Below, piece after piece: positions 53,959 through 61,744 of a stretch of DNA of 64,000 nucleotides. Each line of letters begins with the position of its first letter. Within the stretch, counting starts at the first letter, position 1. This stretch comes from Streptomyces griseocarneus (lineage in GTDB: Bacteria; Actinomycetota; Actinomycetes; Streptomycetales; Streptomycetaceae), in assembly GCA_003674045.1 (NCBI GenBank), contig PENC01000001.1:1116001-1180000 (forward strand), read 5' to 3'. The notes below the pieces were generated by a model that saw only the letters and a list, made by a program, of their open reading frames with translations, searched no databases and had not been told where the DNA came from. A program made the position numbers and the translations under genes.

Positions 53959-55233
53959 TCAGGGCTTGGGGATGTCCGGCAGCAGCGAGATCTGCCGCTG
54001 CACTCCGTCGTCGCCGCCCAGCTCCGGATAGCTCGTCAGCAGCTTCTCGCAGAGCTCGGCGAGTTCGGCCTTCGGGGCCTTCGTGAACGCGTGGTACTGG
54101 AAGGGCGGCCCCGCATGGACGCTCGCCCCCTTGGTGAGCGGCGTCCGCACCAGCAGATCGCAGACCGGGTAGAGCACCCCCTGCATCACCGCGATGAAGC
54201 CCCGCTCGTAGCCGTACCGGTCGCTCTGCGTGAACAGATTCCGGTCCGCGGGCGCGAGCGCTTCCATGGGGGTCTGGTAGATGACGTCGAGCAGCGCCAG
54301 CAGATAGCAGTAGATCGCGTTGGAGAGCTCCATCAGGTCCTTGACGGACTGGTCCGCCGTGACCTTTGTGACATCCGGGTCGTCGAGCACCGGCCAGATG
54401 ACCTCGGCATTGTCGATCGTGTACTTCTGCCTGCCGTTGTCGTCGAGGACGACCCCGATGCCGTCGAGGCCCGTCGCGATGTCGGAGAACTTGTTGTAGT
54501 GGGACTGCTGCTGCTTGCCGATCTCCTCCGGCGGGAATTTCCTGGGATCGCGCACGACCGGGTCGGGCAGCATGCCCCTGTCGTGCGGTGCGCCCTCACC
54601 CTGGTCGACGATGATCCGCATCGCGTTGAGCGCGGACTCCTCGTCGACGACGATCAGAGGCTGGTCCGATCCGCCGTACTGGTTCCAGTAGGCCCGGTGG
54701 TACTGGAACTTCCAGAGCTTGTCCTTGGCCGTTGCCCAGTCGATCGTCGAGCGAAGGTTCGTGATGCCCTTCTCGATGCGCGCGTAGAACTCCCCGAGGG
54801 AGTGGTACGGCTCGACCTCGCCGAGCGCAGCCCCTTGCGGGAGGGCCGGCAGCTCGATCTGCTTGAAGGTGTTCTCGACCTGGTCGGTGGAGAGCTTCCG
54901 TAACCGGAACTTCAGCTCGGGCTCGCGCGCCAGCATCTTGCCCGGGTAGGTGGGGATGGTGTCCGTGCTGTACAGCCGGAAGCTCGTGTCCCCGACCGCG
55001 ATCAGCAGGTTGCGCACCAGTGTGAGGTGCAGCATCTCCTCGATCGCGATGCCGATCATGGTGCGCTGCGCCGACGCGCCCGCCGCCCACTGCGAATAGC
55101 CGCGTGTCTTGATCGAGTAGGTCGAGTACAAGTACAGCGGAATCGTGGACAGTTCGACCTTGGCGGCGTCCTTCAGATGCTCGATCAGGTCGTCCAGTGT
55201 CGTGATCTCCTGGACCGTCTTCTTCTTGCTCAC
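53959..55233 (-). CDS. Ferritin-like (VioB/iminophenylpyruvate dimer synthase-type) protein
   Basis: This encodes 424 aa from GTG 55233, which has GGAGG upstream and overlaps the previous stop by four bases. The N-terminal half has ferritin-like helices with metal-ligand motifs: Glu in AKVELSTIPLYLY and ExxH in IAIEEMLHLTLVRN. This resembles the ferritin-like domain of VioB-type proteins. Known relatives are di-iron or heme-associated oxidative enzymes, but most are uncharacterised. It is the last gene of the four-gene operon with the DUF692 enzyme, so it may act on the same substrate or supply iron. Residue 111 is encoded by TTA (54901-54903), rare in Streptomyces and read by the bldA tRNA, so expression may be tied to development. 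Confidence 0.75.
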   Translation of the reverse strand: MSKKKTVQEITTLDDLIEHLKDAAKVELSTIPLYLYSTYSIKTRGYSQWAAGASAQRTMIGIAIEEMLHLTLVRNLLIAVGDTSFRLYSTDTIPTYPGKMLAREPELKFRLRKLSTDQVENTFKQIELPALPQGAALGEVEPYHSLGEFYARIEKGITNLRSTIDWATAKDKLWKFQYHRAYWNQYGGSDQPLIVVDEESALNAMRIIVDQGEGAPHDRGMLPDPVVRDPRKFPPEEIGKQQQSHYNKFSDIATGLDGIGVVLDDNGRQKYTIDNAEVIWPVLDDPDVTKVTADQSVKDLMELSNAIYCYLLALLDVIYQTPMEALAPADRNLFTQSDRYGYERGFIAVMQGVLYPVCDLLVRTPLTKGASVHAGPPFQYHAFTKAPKAELAELCEKLLTSYPELGGDDGVQRQISLLPDIPKP

Positions 55234-55889
55234 GGGGATTCCTCCGATATCGGTGCGGGTGGGGAAGCGGCACACAGCCGCTCGTACGCCGCCGGGCTCA
55301 GCTCTCTGGTGACCACCGTGAAGTTCCGCCGCGTCAGGGCGAGCCGGACCGGTCGGGGCGGGGGAGGCTCGGGGTCCTCGCCCCGGTGCACCGCCGCCAG
55401 GTACGCATGGACGGGCGCGCAGACCCGCAGCAGCCGCAGCGGCGGCACCGGGCTCGTGCCGTCCTCGGTGCCGGGCGCGTCCAGGACGTCGGTGAAGGCC
55501 CGCTCGCAGCGGATCAGATCGATCAGCAGGTCGATCCACCCCTCGCGCTCCGCGCCGGGTGCGGCGTCCGGCCGCGTACGGGCCAGATGACCGGCGAAAC
55601 CGGCACTGAGCCCGGCCAGCACGGGGGAGCGGGAGGGATGCGCGTCCAGGTAGTCCAGCGCGAACCCGTCGAAGATCTCCCGGCCGAGCAGCTGCGCCGA
55701 CCCCGGGTGCAGGCTCCGCATGCATTCCAGCAGCCGCAGCCGGTAGCCCTGCTGATGGACCATCAGCCGCTCGCGCGCCGACTGCCGGCTGGACGCCGTG
55801 ATCGTGTGCCCGGGGTCCTCGCCCGTCGGCCGCAGGATCACGGACTGCATCCAGCGCTGCACGGCGTCCAGCGAGGCGGTGTCAGTCAT
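55230..55889 (-). CDS. DUF2063 (HvfC/BufC-like) partner protein
   Basis: This encodes 219 aa from ATG 55889, inside the end of the upstream gene (ATGACTGA, eight-base overlap). The N-terminal part matches the DUF2063 pattern: [20 protein letters not shown], then [20 protein letters not shown] and [13 protein letters not shown]. In known MNIO systems (HvfABC, BufABC) such a protein binds the precursor and partners the iron oxidase. Its position right after the DUF692 gene and its overlaps support the same role here. Its stop overlaps the start of the ferritin-like gene by four bases. Confidence 0.78.
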   Translation of the reverse strand: MTDTASLDAVQRWMQSVILRPTGEDPGHTITASSRQSARERLMVHQQGYRLRLLECMRSLHPGSAQLLGREIFDGFALDYLDAHPSRSPVLAGLSAGFAGHLARTRPDAAPGAEREGWIDLLIDLIRCERAFTDVLDAPGTEDGTSPVPPLRLLRVCAPVHAYLAAVHRGEDPEPPPPRPVRLALTRRNFTVVTRELSPAAYERLCAASPPAPISEESP

Positions 55890-56733
55890 GGGCACCGCTC
55901 CCCACCGGGGCGGGCGACCGCTCCCGTGCCCGGTCGAGCTCGGCGAGCAGCTCCGGGAAGGGCGGCAGCTTGTCGTCCCGTTCCAGCAGGGTGGACACAC
56001 CGCCGGTCAGTTCGGCCGCCAGCCGGTACAGCTCCCACACCGGCTCGGCCACGGGCGCGTCGTGGGTGTCCACGATGTGCGTGCCGTAGTGGGTGTGCCC
56101 CGCGAGGTGCATCTGGACGACGCGTTCGTGCGGCAGCTCCCGGAGGTAGCGCACCGGGTCGAAGTCGTGGTTGAACGCGGAGACGTGGACGTTGTTCACG
56201 TCGAGGAGCAGCCCGCAGTCCGCCTCCTCCGCCATCCGGCCGAGGAACTCCCACTCGGTGAGCGTGGAGGCGCGGAACTCCACATAGCTGCTGGGGTTCT
56301 CCAGGACCAGCGGCCGCTCCAGCACGTCCTGGACGACGCGCACGCGCCGTACGACGTGTGCCAGGGTCTCCTCGGTGAAGGGCAGCGGCAGCAGGTCGTG
56401 CGTGTTGAGGCCCAGCACACCCGTCCAGCACACGTGGTCCGAGACCCAGGGCGCCCGCACCTCGTCGGCGAGCCGCTTCAGCCGTCGCAGGTAGCCGAGG
56501 TCCAGGGGGTCCGTGCTGCCGACGGACAGCGACACCCCGTGCAGGACGACCGGATAGCGTTCGGCGATCTCCGTGAGCGCGTGCCGTCTGCCGCCGCGGG
56601 CGTCGAGGAAGTTCTCCGAGATGATCTCGAAGAAGCCGACGGGCGGCAGATGCCGACGGATGTACGCCAGGTGCGGCGTCCGCAGCCCGACACCGAAGCC
56701 GAGGTGTGGCATGCCCAGTCGCGGTTCGCTCAC
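55882..56733 (-). CDS. DUF692 / MNIO multinuclear non-heme iron oxidase
   Basis: This encodes 283 aa from GTG 56733, whose GTGA overlaps the upstream stop (translational coupling); ATG 56712 is an alternative. TIM-barrel motifs of the family are present: [83 protein letters not shown] and HLAGH, giving many His/Asp/Glu/Asn ligands for two or three irons. Family members (MbnB, TglH, HvfB/BufB, ChrH) oxidatively rearrange Cys or other residues of ribosomal peptides. The Cys-rich protein encoded directly upstream is the obvious candidate substrate. Confidence 0.88.
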   Translation of the reverse strand: MSEPRLGMPHLGFGVGLRTPHLAYIRRHLPPVGFFEIISENFLDARGGRRHALTEIAERYPVVLHGVSLSVGSTDPLDLGYLRRLKRLADEVRAPWVSDHVCWTGVLGLNTHDLLPLPFTEETLAHVVRRVRVVQDVLERPLVLENPSSYVEFRASTLTEWEFLGRMAEEADCGLLLDVNNVHVSAFNHDFDPVRYLRELPHERVVQMHLAGHTHYGTHIVDTHDAPVAEPVWELYRLAAELTGGVSTLLERDDKLPPFPELLAELDRARERSPAPVGSGAHD

Positions 56734-57200
56734 GGCTGGGACATGTAGTCGTAGTGCGGCATGGAGTCGTCCTTGATGCCCTCGCCCGGGGACGGGCCGA
56801 ACGCCTTGCCCGCCGCGTACATCCGCGCCTCGAAGAGCCGGCGGGCCTGCTTCCAGACGCTCCTGCCCTTCATCGGACCCGCCGAGAAGACCCGGCTCTC
56901 GTTGATGGGGCTGGCGCAGCTGCCGTTGTAACGGCAGTCCTGCTCGCCCGGGTGGAACTGCTCGTACTCCGTACCCGCGTACCCGCAGCCGCCCTGCCCC
57001 CGGCAGGCCCCCTCGCCGTGACACACATGGTGGACGGTCGCACAGGCCCCCATGCCCGCCATGGGTGCGCTGCCCAGGATGTCGAGCCCGGCGCACGAGT
57101 TGAGCCCCATGCAGACGTGCAGCTCCCGGGGCACCTCCTGGGGCAGCGGGGGCGGGTCGTCCTGGGGTCCGGGGGTGTGGGGCGTGTGGTGTTTGCTCAT
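56730..57200 (-). CDS. Cys-rich protein, candidate MNIO substrate
   Basis: This encodes 156 aa from ATG 57200, with GGAGGAG about ten bases upstream. No family was recognised. After a His/Pro-rich start (1-27) come eight Cys at 30, 36, 53, 60, 66, 72, 89 and 95, several beside Gly, Ala and His (for example [20 protein letters not shown]). The C-terminal 50 residues are basic-helical, then end DYMSQP. There is no signal peptide, unlike BufA/HvfA precursors. It is the first gene of the operon and overlaps the DUF692 gene by four bases. Inference: a modified or metal-binding protein. An iron-sulfur or electron carrier for the oxidases is an alternative. Confidence 0.72.
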   Translation of the reverse strand: MSKHHTPHTPGPQDDPPPLPQEVPRELHVCMGLNSCAGLDILGSAPMAGMGACATVHHVCHGEGACRGQGGCGYAGTEYEQFHPGEQDCRYNGSCASPINESRVFSAGPMKGRSVWKQARRLFEARMYAAGKAFGPSPGEGIKDDSMPHYDYMSQP

Positions 57201-57440
57201 GACGGTCTTCTCCTCCCGACTCGACGGCGAAGGCCACACCCTGACAGGGCGGGCCGAGGCGACGGCAGGGGGAGATCCGGCCACGGGCGGTTCCGGTGCT
57301 CGGAATCGGCCATGGCAAGCGCCGAGACCGGTCGAGACCCGAGTCGAGACCGCACCGGTCCCCGCTCTTTCACGGCTCAGGGCGCAGAAGCGGCCGAGGA
57401 GGCATAGGCGCGTGTCCGCCTACACCGGCTGGGGGAAGAC

Positions 57441-58178
57441 TTACGGCACGTGACGACTCCCTGGGACGCGACGCTGGAGAGCCGGGATCGCGGCGATCTT
57501 TTCAGGGGCGAGATGCTCCCACAGGATTCCGCTCGGGCGGTGTGGGGCGGGGCAGGTGATGATCTCGTCGGGGGTAATGATCAGATCAACGCTGACGTCG
57601 TGCTCGGTCGCCGGGATCGGCCCATCCACGACTTGGAGTGCGTGGACGGTGGTGACGACCAGTGTCTCGGGGCTGATCAGCCCGGCCTCGGTCAGGAGCG
57701 CGAATTCGAGGTCGGAGTAACCGGCGCCCTTGCCTATACGGGTGCCATCTCTGTTGACCGCGACGCTGCCGAGGACGACGACCTGGATGGGCTGGAGGCT
57801 CTCGACATCGACGGTCGGCGCGACGGCGGCTGCGACGCGGCTGGAGGCGGCCTCGGCGGGCGGGACGGTGAGGGCGGCAGGGTCGAGCAGGTAGAACGGG
57901 CGGGGAGCAGCGAGCTTCGGCACGGCCATGTAGACGGTCTTGCCCTCCTCCAGTGCGCGGACGCGCACGGGGAGCTGGGCCTTGTCGGGCACGGCCTTTA
58001 CGGTGGTGGCCGCCTTCCACGCGGGAAGGGCCGCGAGCTGTTCGGCGGCCCGGCCGGAGCCCTTGAAGTTCGGGATACGGCCGTGAGCGGTGTCGTTGTA
58101 GGTGGCGGAGGCGGCGTCGAGGGCGTCCCAGACTTGCTGTCGCACCTGCTGTTTGGCCTCGTCGTACTCGGTGGGCAC
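57441..58178 (-). CDS. 5-formyltetrahydrofolate cyclo-ligase family protein
   Basis: This encodes 245 aa from GTG 58178 with AAGGAG eight bases upstream. The nucleotide/folate motif GTRIGKGAGYSDLEFALL corresponds to the GxRxGxGxGYYD signature of MTHFS, with Ser in place of the second Tyr. The N-terminus (VRQQVWDAL) matches the family start. Known MTHFS convert 5-formyl-THF to 5,10-methenyl-THF with ATP. At 245 aa it is longer than usual bacterial MTHFS (about 190-200), with an extended C-terminus (CPAPHRPSGILWEHLAPEKI). It lies 18 bases after the XRE regulator gene, so the two form one transcript. It looks like accessory genome content unrelated to the flanking biosynthetic operons. Confidence 0.82.
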   Translation of the reverse strand: MPTEYDEAKQQVRQQVWDALDAASATYNDTAHGRIPNFKGSGRAAEQLAALPAWKAATTVKAVPDKAQLPVRVRALEEGKTVYMAVPKLAAPRPFYLLDPAALTVPPAEAASSRVAAAVAPTVDVESLQPIQVVVLGSVAVNRDGTRIGKGAGYSDLEFALLTEAGLISPETLVVTTVHALQVVDGPIPATEHDVSVDLIITPDEIITCPAPHRPSGILWEHLAPEKIAAIPALQRRVPGSRHVP

Positions 58179-58196
58179 CGGTGATTCTCCTTGCCT

Positions 58197-59363
58197 TCAG
58201 GTTGTCGCCATGAGCGCCAGCAGGCGGTCGTGCGCGTCTTGGACGCGCGGTTGCCGGCGCCATGGGCGGAGTTCTCGGGCGGCTCCGAAGACGACGTTCA
58301 TGCCACCGCCTCCTCGTGTCTCTTCCAGGTCGGTGATGGCCTGGCCGAGGGCGTGGACTGCCGCGTCGACTTCGCCCTGGCGAATGTGGGCGAGCGTGAG
58401 GTTCCCCAGCACGATTGCGCGTGACTTCCGGCGATCCGGCAGCTTCGCCGCTGTGGCTGTGAGGACCTGTTCCGCTCGCTGGTGCTGTCCGAGGGAGAGG
58501 TAGCAGGCACCGGTGAGCCGGCCGAACTGGCTGGGAGAGATCAGCTCTGCGGCTGCGTCCGTAGGGTCGGTTCGGTCGAGATACTTCTCGGCCTTCGCGA
58601 GAGCACGTTCGCAATCGGTCACGTCGCCCAGCATGGCGTGTGCCTCCGCCGCGTGGAGCATCGCAAGGCCCGCGAGCGCCTGGCTGGAGCCGGCGGCTGT
58701 GGCGGCTGCTCGGAGACACAGACCAAGACCGGCCGTCGCGTCCCGGTCGCCGTAGAGGGCGACGTATGCCGTGCGGAGGAGCGCATGGCCTTCGAGCGTG
58801 TGATCGCGTAGGTGGCGGGCGACGCTGACGCCTTGGTCGTAGAAGGACTTCGCGGTGCCGTGGTCGCGGCGCTGGGAGGCGTCCCATACGAGCTGGCCCA
58901 TGAACGTGGCGGTGTCGGCCTGGAGCATCCGGAGCTCCCGCTGCACACGGCCTCGGCGGGCTTCGCCGGCCAGAAGGGTCACGTGCCCGAGCTGGCGACC
59001 GGCTTCCGCCAGGAGACCGGCGGAGGGTTCCCGGTCGTAGCGATCGGCCAGTTCCTGGAAGTCGGTACGAAGCATGGCGCATGTTTCGAGGTCGGACCGT
59101 TCGGGATGCCTCACGGCGTACTCGCGCCGGTCGGTTTGGGGATCGGCGTTTGTCGCGGTGGTTGCGAGGAGCTCCCGCAATCCGTCGACGGTGACGCCCA
59201 ACGCGCTGGCGAGGCGAGGGCGCATCCACGGCCGGGGGTCTGCCTTGCCGCTCTCCCACCGCACCACGGTCGAGCGGTCGACCTGCAGCAGCTCCGCGAG
59301 CGCCTCCTGGGTCAAGCCCCTCGACTCACGCTGCTGGACGAGCCGGTGCCGCTTCAGTGCCAT
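58197..59363 (-). CDS. XRE-family HTH regulator with TPR-like C-terminal region
   Basis: This encodes 388 aa from ATG 59363 with GGGGAG nine bases upstream. The N-terminal HTH reads RESRGLTQEALAELLQVDRS with VVRWESGKADPRPWMRPRLA, a clear XRE domain (about 10-60). The remaining ~300 residues are Ala/Leu-rich repeated helices of TPR type (for example SFYDQGVSVARHL, AEQVLTATAAKLP), common in Streptomyces regulators that may sense peptides or small ligands. It is divergent from the RiPP operon starting at 59675 and co-directional with the cyclo-ligase. It might control either; no operator was found. Confidence 0.85.
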   Translation of the reverse strand: MALKRHRLVQQRESRGLTQEALAELLQVDRSTVVRWESGKADPRPWMRPRLASALGVTVDGLRELLATTATNADPQTDRREYAVRHPERSDLETCAMLRTDFQELADRYDREPSAGLLAEAGRQLGHVTLLAGEARRGRVQRELRMLQADTATFMGQLVWDASQRRDHGTAKSFYDQGVSVARHLRDHTLEGHALLRTAYVALYGDRDATAGLGLCLRAAATAAGSSQALAGLAMLHAAEAHAMLGDVTDCERALAKAEKYLDRTDPTDAAAELISPSQFGRLTGACYLSLGQHQRAEQVLTATAAKLPDRRKSRAIVLGNLTLAHIRQGEVDAAVHALGQAITDLEETRGGGGMNVVFGAARELRPWRRQPRVQDAHDRLLALMATT

Positions 59364-59674
59364 GACGACATCTCCCCGATCCCCGTCAGATCGCAACTCC
59401 CCAGGTCATGCCCAGGTATGCCACACGGATGCCGCACAAGCGCGTCAATTCTGCCCTGGATTGTGTCCCGGGCAGGGAGTTCTGTGGAGGCAGCACCCCT
59501 GTGGTGATCCCAGCGGCGTCGGTCAGGTGATTCCCGGAGGAACGGGCTCAGGCCGGGCCTCGTGCTGGTCCCTGGATGATCCTCAATCGCGGAAGAAGGC
59601 CCCTCACCCATGATCATTTCTGCACGTCAGAGGTTCGGGCAGGCCCAGAGGCACAGGTCGGCTGGTGGTTGTCG
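59364..59674. promoter_or_regulatory. Divergent intergenic region, XRE gene / RiPP operon
   Basis: This 311-bp region should contain the promoters of the minus-strand XRE gene and the plus-strand small-gene/RiPP operon. I see no clear -10/-35 pair with good spacing, no riboswitch-like structure and no gene with a supported start. Confidence 0.4.
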
Positions 59675-60043
59675 ATGAGCCCCGGGGGAAAACGGAACGA
59701 GCGCTCACAGCAGCGTCAAGCAGGGAGGCCGACGCGCGGCCGAGCGCAGCAGGACCAGGGCTCGGCACGAGGCGGCCGACCGCAGCATGTCGACGAGGCC
59801 GGGGAACTCGAAGAAGCCCCCGTCTTTCAGCGCGAAGAGGTTGTCCTCGATACCCGCAGGGACCGCGTCGGTGTCGTCATGGACAAGGTCGGGCCGTGTT
59901 ACCAGCTCCGTCCGCCCGCTGGCGGCCGGGAGTGGGAGGTCGCTGCCAAAGACATGGAACCGGTCTCGGGCCCGTCGCGGCTGACGGCGAAGGTGGCCGA
60001 GGCGAACGCTCTCAGCCGCAGGCGGTCCGGAGGGGGCCTGTGA
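59675..60043 (+). CDS. Small hypothetical protein of actinobacterial DT-x-VGxVMD type
   Basis: This encodes 122 aa from ATG 59675 (weak RBS). The last ~65 residues (VVLDTRRDRVGVVMD, LRPPAGGREWEVAAKDMEPV) resemble a small beta-barrel-like protein that is very common beside XRE regulators in Streptomyces; I know no function for it. The first ~50 residues are low-complexity Arg/Gln/Gly and may not be translated, but no later start codon exists in frame. Its stop overlaps the next start (GTGA), pointing to co-expression with the downstream genes. Confidence 0.55.
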   Translation: MSPGGKRNERSQQRQAGRPTRGRAQQDQGSARGGRPQHVDEAGELEEAPVFQREEVVLDTRRDRVGVVMDKVGPCYQLRPPAGGREWEVAAKDMEPVSGPSRLTAKVAEANALSRRRSGGGL

Positions 60044-60318
60044 CTCTCAAGGTGATCATTACCCGCCCGTACCGGGCGTATATGGCCGGGCGGGCCGACG
60101 GGAGGGCGCATGTCTTCACGGAATACCGGGCGCTTGGCGGGCTGGCCTTGGACATCGCGGAGCGCCGTCCCGAACCGCCGACCGGCCGGACGACGCGCGC
60201 GACCGGGATCGGCCTGCTCACGCGCGATGGCGCACTGCGGGCGGAGGGAGCGAAGGGCTGCGCGGAAGAGGGAAGCCGAAGTGATCAATACGGGTACGGG
60301 GATTGCTCTTGTCGCTGA
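60040..60318 (+). CDS. Small hypothetical protein preceding the radical SAM gene
   Basis: This encodes 92 aa from GTG 60040, overlapping the previous stop by four bases, with AGGGGG just upstream. It begins with a beta-strand-like VTLKVIITRPYRAYMAGRAD and ends GYGDCSCR. The family was not recognised. The stop is ten bases before the radical SAM ATG, and its 3' end carries that gene's RBS. A peptide-binding (RRE-like) role is possible only by position; no such fold could be recognised. Confidence 0.5.
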   Translation: MTLKVIITRPYRAYMAGRADGRAHVFTEYRALGGLALDIAERRPEPPTGRTTRATGIGLLTRDGALRAEGAKGCAEEGSRSDQYGYGDCSCR

Positions 60319-60324
60319 GGAGGG
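60317..60324 (+). promoter_or_regulatory. Strong RBS deciding the radical SAM start
   Basis: GAGGAGGG lies four bases before ATG 60329. The reading frame is open back to 60110, but that upstream 73-residue extension lacks similarity to radical SAM proteins and overlaps another gene, so this SD sets the start. Confidence 0.8.
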
Positions 60325-60328
60325 TGGC

Positions 60329-61483
60329 ATGGGACATCGCTGCGATGGCGGATCGCGTCGCCGGTACGACCGGTGGTTCGCGTCGAGGCCGCAGACGGTC
60401 GTGCTTCAGCCGACGAGTTTCTGCAACATGGACTGCACCTACTGCTACCTGCGGGACCGGGGCCTGAAGAACGACATGCTGCCCGCGACCGCCGGCGCCG
60501 TGGCGGCATCGGTCGACGAGCTGGCCGATCGTGGTCAGCCGCTGGGTCTGGTCTGGCACGGCGGGGAGCCCCTGACCCTGGGGACGGAGAAGCTCTCCGC
60601 TCTGCTCGCTCCGTTCGAGGCCTTACGCCGGGAAGGCCGGGTCCATCACTACGTCCAGACCAACGCCACCCTCGTCACCGACCCCTGGTGCGACCTGCTG
60701 GAGGAGTTCGAGTTCCGGGTCGGGGTGAGCGTCGACGGCCCGGCGGCCCTGAACACCCAGCGGGTGGACCGCCGGGGCCGCCCTGCCTTTGAGCGGATCA
60801 TGCGGGGAATCGCTCGGCTGTGGGAGCGTGGCATCGCGTTCTCGGTCATCACGGTGGTGGGGAGGGAAGGCATCGGGCACCCGGAAGAGCTGCTGGACTT
60901 CCTTTCCGCTCTCGGCTGTCACTCGCTGGGCTTCAACATCGAGGAGGGCGAGGGCGTCAACACCGAGCGACACCCGCCCACCCGTGAACAGGCCGAGGAA
61001 TTCTGGCGGAGGGTCCTGACCTGGTCACGCGAGCACGACGGCCCGGCGCTGCGGGAGCTGGAGCGGATCTCCGAGTACCTCGGCCTTGTCCGGAGCGGGC
61101 GCAAGGGGGAGTGGGACAGCCGCCTGCTCGACCCCATCCCGACCGTGACCTGGGACGGCGACGTCGTGTTGTTGTCGCCGGAACTGGCGGACACCACGGA
61201 TGCCGCATACGGCGACTTCCTGGCTGGGAACGTACGGGAGCAGACCATCGCGCAGATGCTGCGGGAGGCACCCCGCCTGCGCTATGTCCGCGATTTCCTG
61301 ACCGGCCTGGAGCGCTGCCGGGCCGAGTGCGAGTTCTTCGACTTCTGCCGCGGGGCCCAGGCCGGCAACCGCTACTTCGAGAACGGGAGCCTGGCCACCA
61401 CCGAGACGAACTACTGCCGCGTCTCCCGGCAGGCCCTGGTCATGGCCCTGTCCACCACCGCCGAGAAGGAGCACGCCGCATGA
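60329..61483 (+). CDS. Radical SAM/SPASM peptide maturase, cyclophane-forming type
   Basis: This encodes 384 aa. The SAM-cluster motif CNMDCTYC (Cys32, Cys36, Cys39) is followed by LVWHGGEPL, typical of SPASM peptide maturases. The C-terminal cluster region LERCRAECEFFDFCRGAQ with a later NYCRVSR supplies the auxiliary-cluster Cys. The domain layout is like the FxsB/GrrM/AmcB enzymes that cross-link an aromatic side chain to the beta-carbon two residues on. The gene overlaps the precursor start by ATGA. Codon 99 is TTA (60623-60625), in frame, so translation may need the bldA tRNA. AmcB is the closest named type I can suggest given the WDN substrate; this is from memory, not a search. Confidence 0.88.
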   Translation: MGHRCDGGSRRRYDRWFASRPQTVVLQPTSFCNMDCTYCYLRDRGLKNDMLPATAGAVAASVDELADRGQPLGLVWHGGEPLTLGTEKLSALLAPFEALRREGRVHHYVQTNATLVTDPWCDLLEEFEFRVGVSVDGPAALNTQRVDRRGRPAFERIMRGIARLWERGIAFSVITVVGREGIGHPEELLDFLSALGCHSLGFNIEEGEGVNTERHPPTREQAEEFWRRVLTWSREHDGPALRELERISEYLGLVRSGRKGEWDSRLLDPIPTVTWDGDVVLLSPELADTTDAAYGDFLAGNVREQTIAQMLREAPRLRYVRDFLTGLERCRAECEFFDFCRGAQAGNRYFENGSLATTETNYCRVSRQALVMALSTTAEKEHAA

Positions 61484-61674
61484 CACTGCTGGAACGACTC
61501 ACGGCCACCGACGCGCCTGTGGTGCGCGAACTGGTCGCCGCGTACGGACGCCCGCCGAGCGGCTCCGTCCACGCCAAGTTCGACAACCGCCCCACCTGGG
61601 ACAACTGGGCGAAGACCCCGCCGGTGACCTTCAACAACCAACCGACCTGGGACAACTGGAACAAGAAGAAGTAG
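61480..61674 (+). CDS. RiPP precursor with two tandem W-D-N/F-x-N cores (AmcA-like)
   Basis: This encodes 64 aa, starting inside the maturase stop (ATGA). The leader (about 1-33) is MTLLERLTATDAPVVRELVA plus AYGRPPSGSVHAK. Two imperfect repeats follow: FDNRPTWDNWAK (34-45), then a TPPVT spacer, then FNNQPTWDNWNK (51-62), ending KK. Each repeat has F-x-N and W-D-N triads, matching the aromatic-X-Asn substrates of three-residue cyclophane-forming enzymes, so up to four rings are possible. There is no Cys, which rules out thioether classes. No protease gene is seen in the window and no obvious cleavage motif such as GG is present. It lies downstream of the maturase and before a strong stem-loop. 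Confidence 0.88.
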   Translation: MTLLERLTATDAPVVRELVAAYGRPPSGSVHAKFDNRPTWDNWAKTPPVTFNNQPTWDNWNKKK

Positions 61675-61681
61675 ACCGCCC

Positions 61682-61724
61682 CCGTCCGGGGCACGCCCGC
61701 ACGAACGCGGCGTGCCCCGGACGG
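61682..61724 (+). terminator. Stem-loop after the precursor gene (attenuator or partial terminator)
   Basis: A perfect 16-bp inverted repeat (CCGTCCGGGGCACGCC and its complement, arms 61682-61697 and 61709-61724) with an 11-base loop begins seven bases after the precursor stop. The next gene is on the same strand 20 bases beyond. It could stabilise the upstream mRNA or terminate most transcripts, so that the precursor is made in excess over the downstream genes. Confidence 0.8.
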
Positions 61725-61744
61725 AGACCATGAAGGAAGAGCGC

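Noticed and set aside
55234..55725. N-terminal extension of the ferritin-like frame
   Set aside because: It is an out-of-frame reading of the DUF2063 gene; GTG 55233 has its own GGAGG and a four-base overlap.
56730..57200. BufA/HvfA-type exported precursor
   Set aside because: No signal peptide and a different Cys pattern; only the genetic context resembles those systems.
60110..60328. Upstream extension of the radical SAM frame
   Set aside because: No similarity to the family, overlaps another small gene, and the strong GAGGAGGG RBS points to ATG 60329.
61480..61674. Lanthipeptide, sactipeptide or thiopeptide precursor
   Set aside because: The peptide has no Cys and no adjacent LanB/LanM or YcaO gene; aromatic-x-Asn triads fit cyclophane formation instead.
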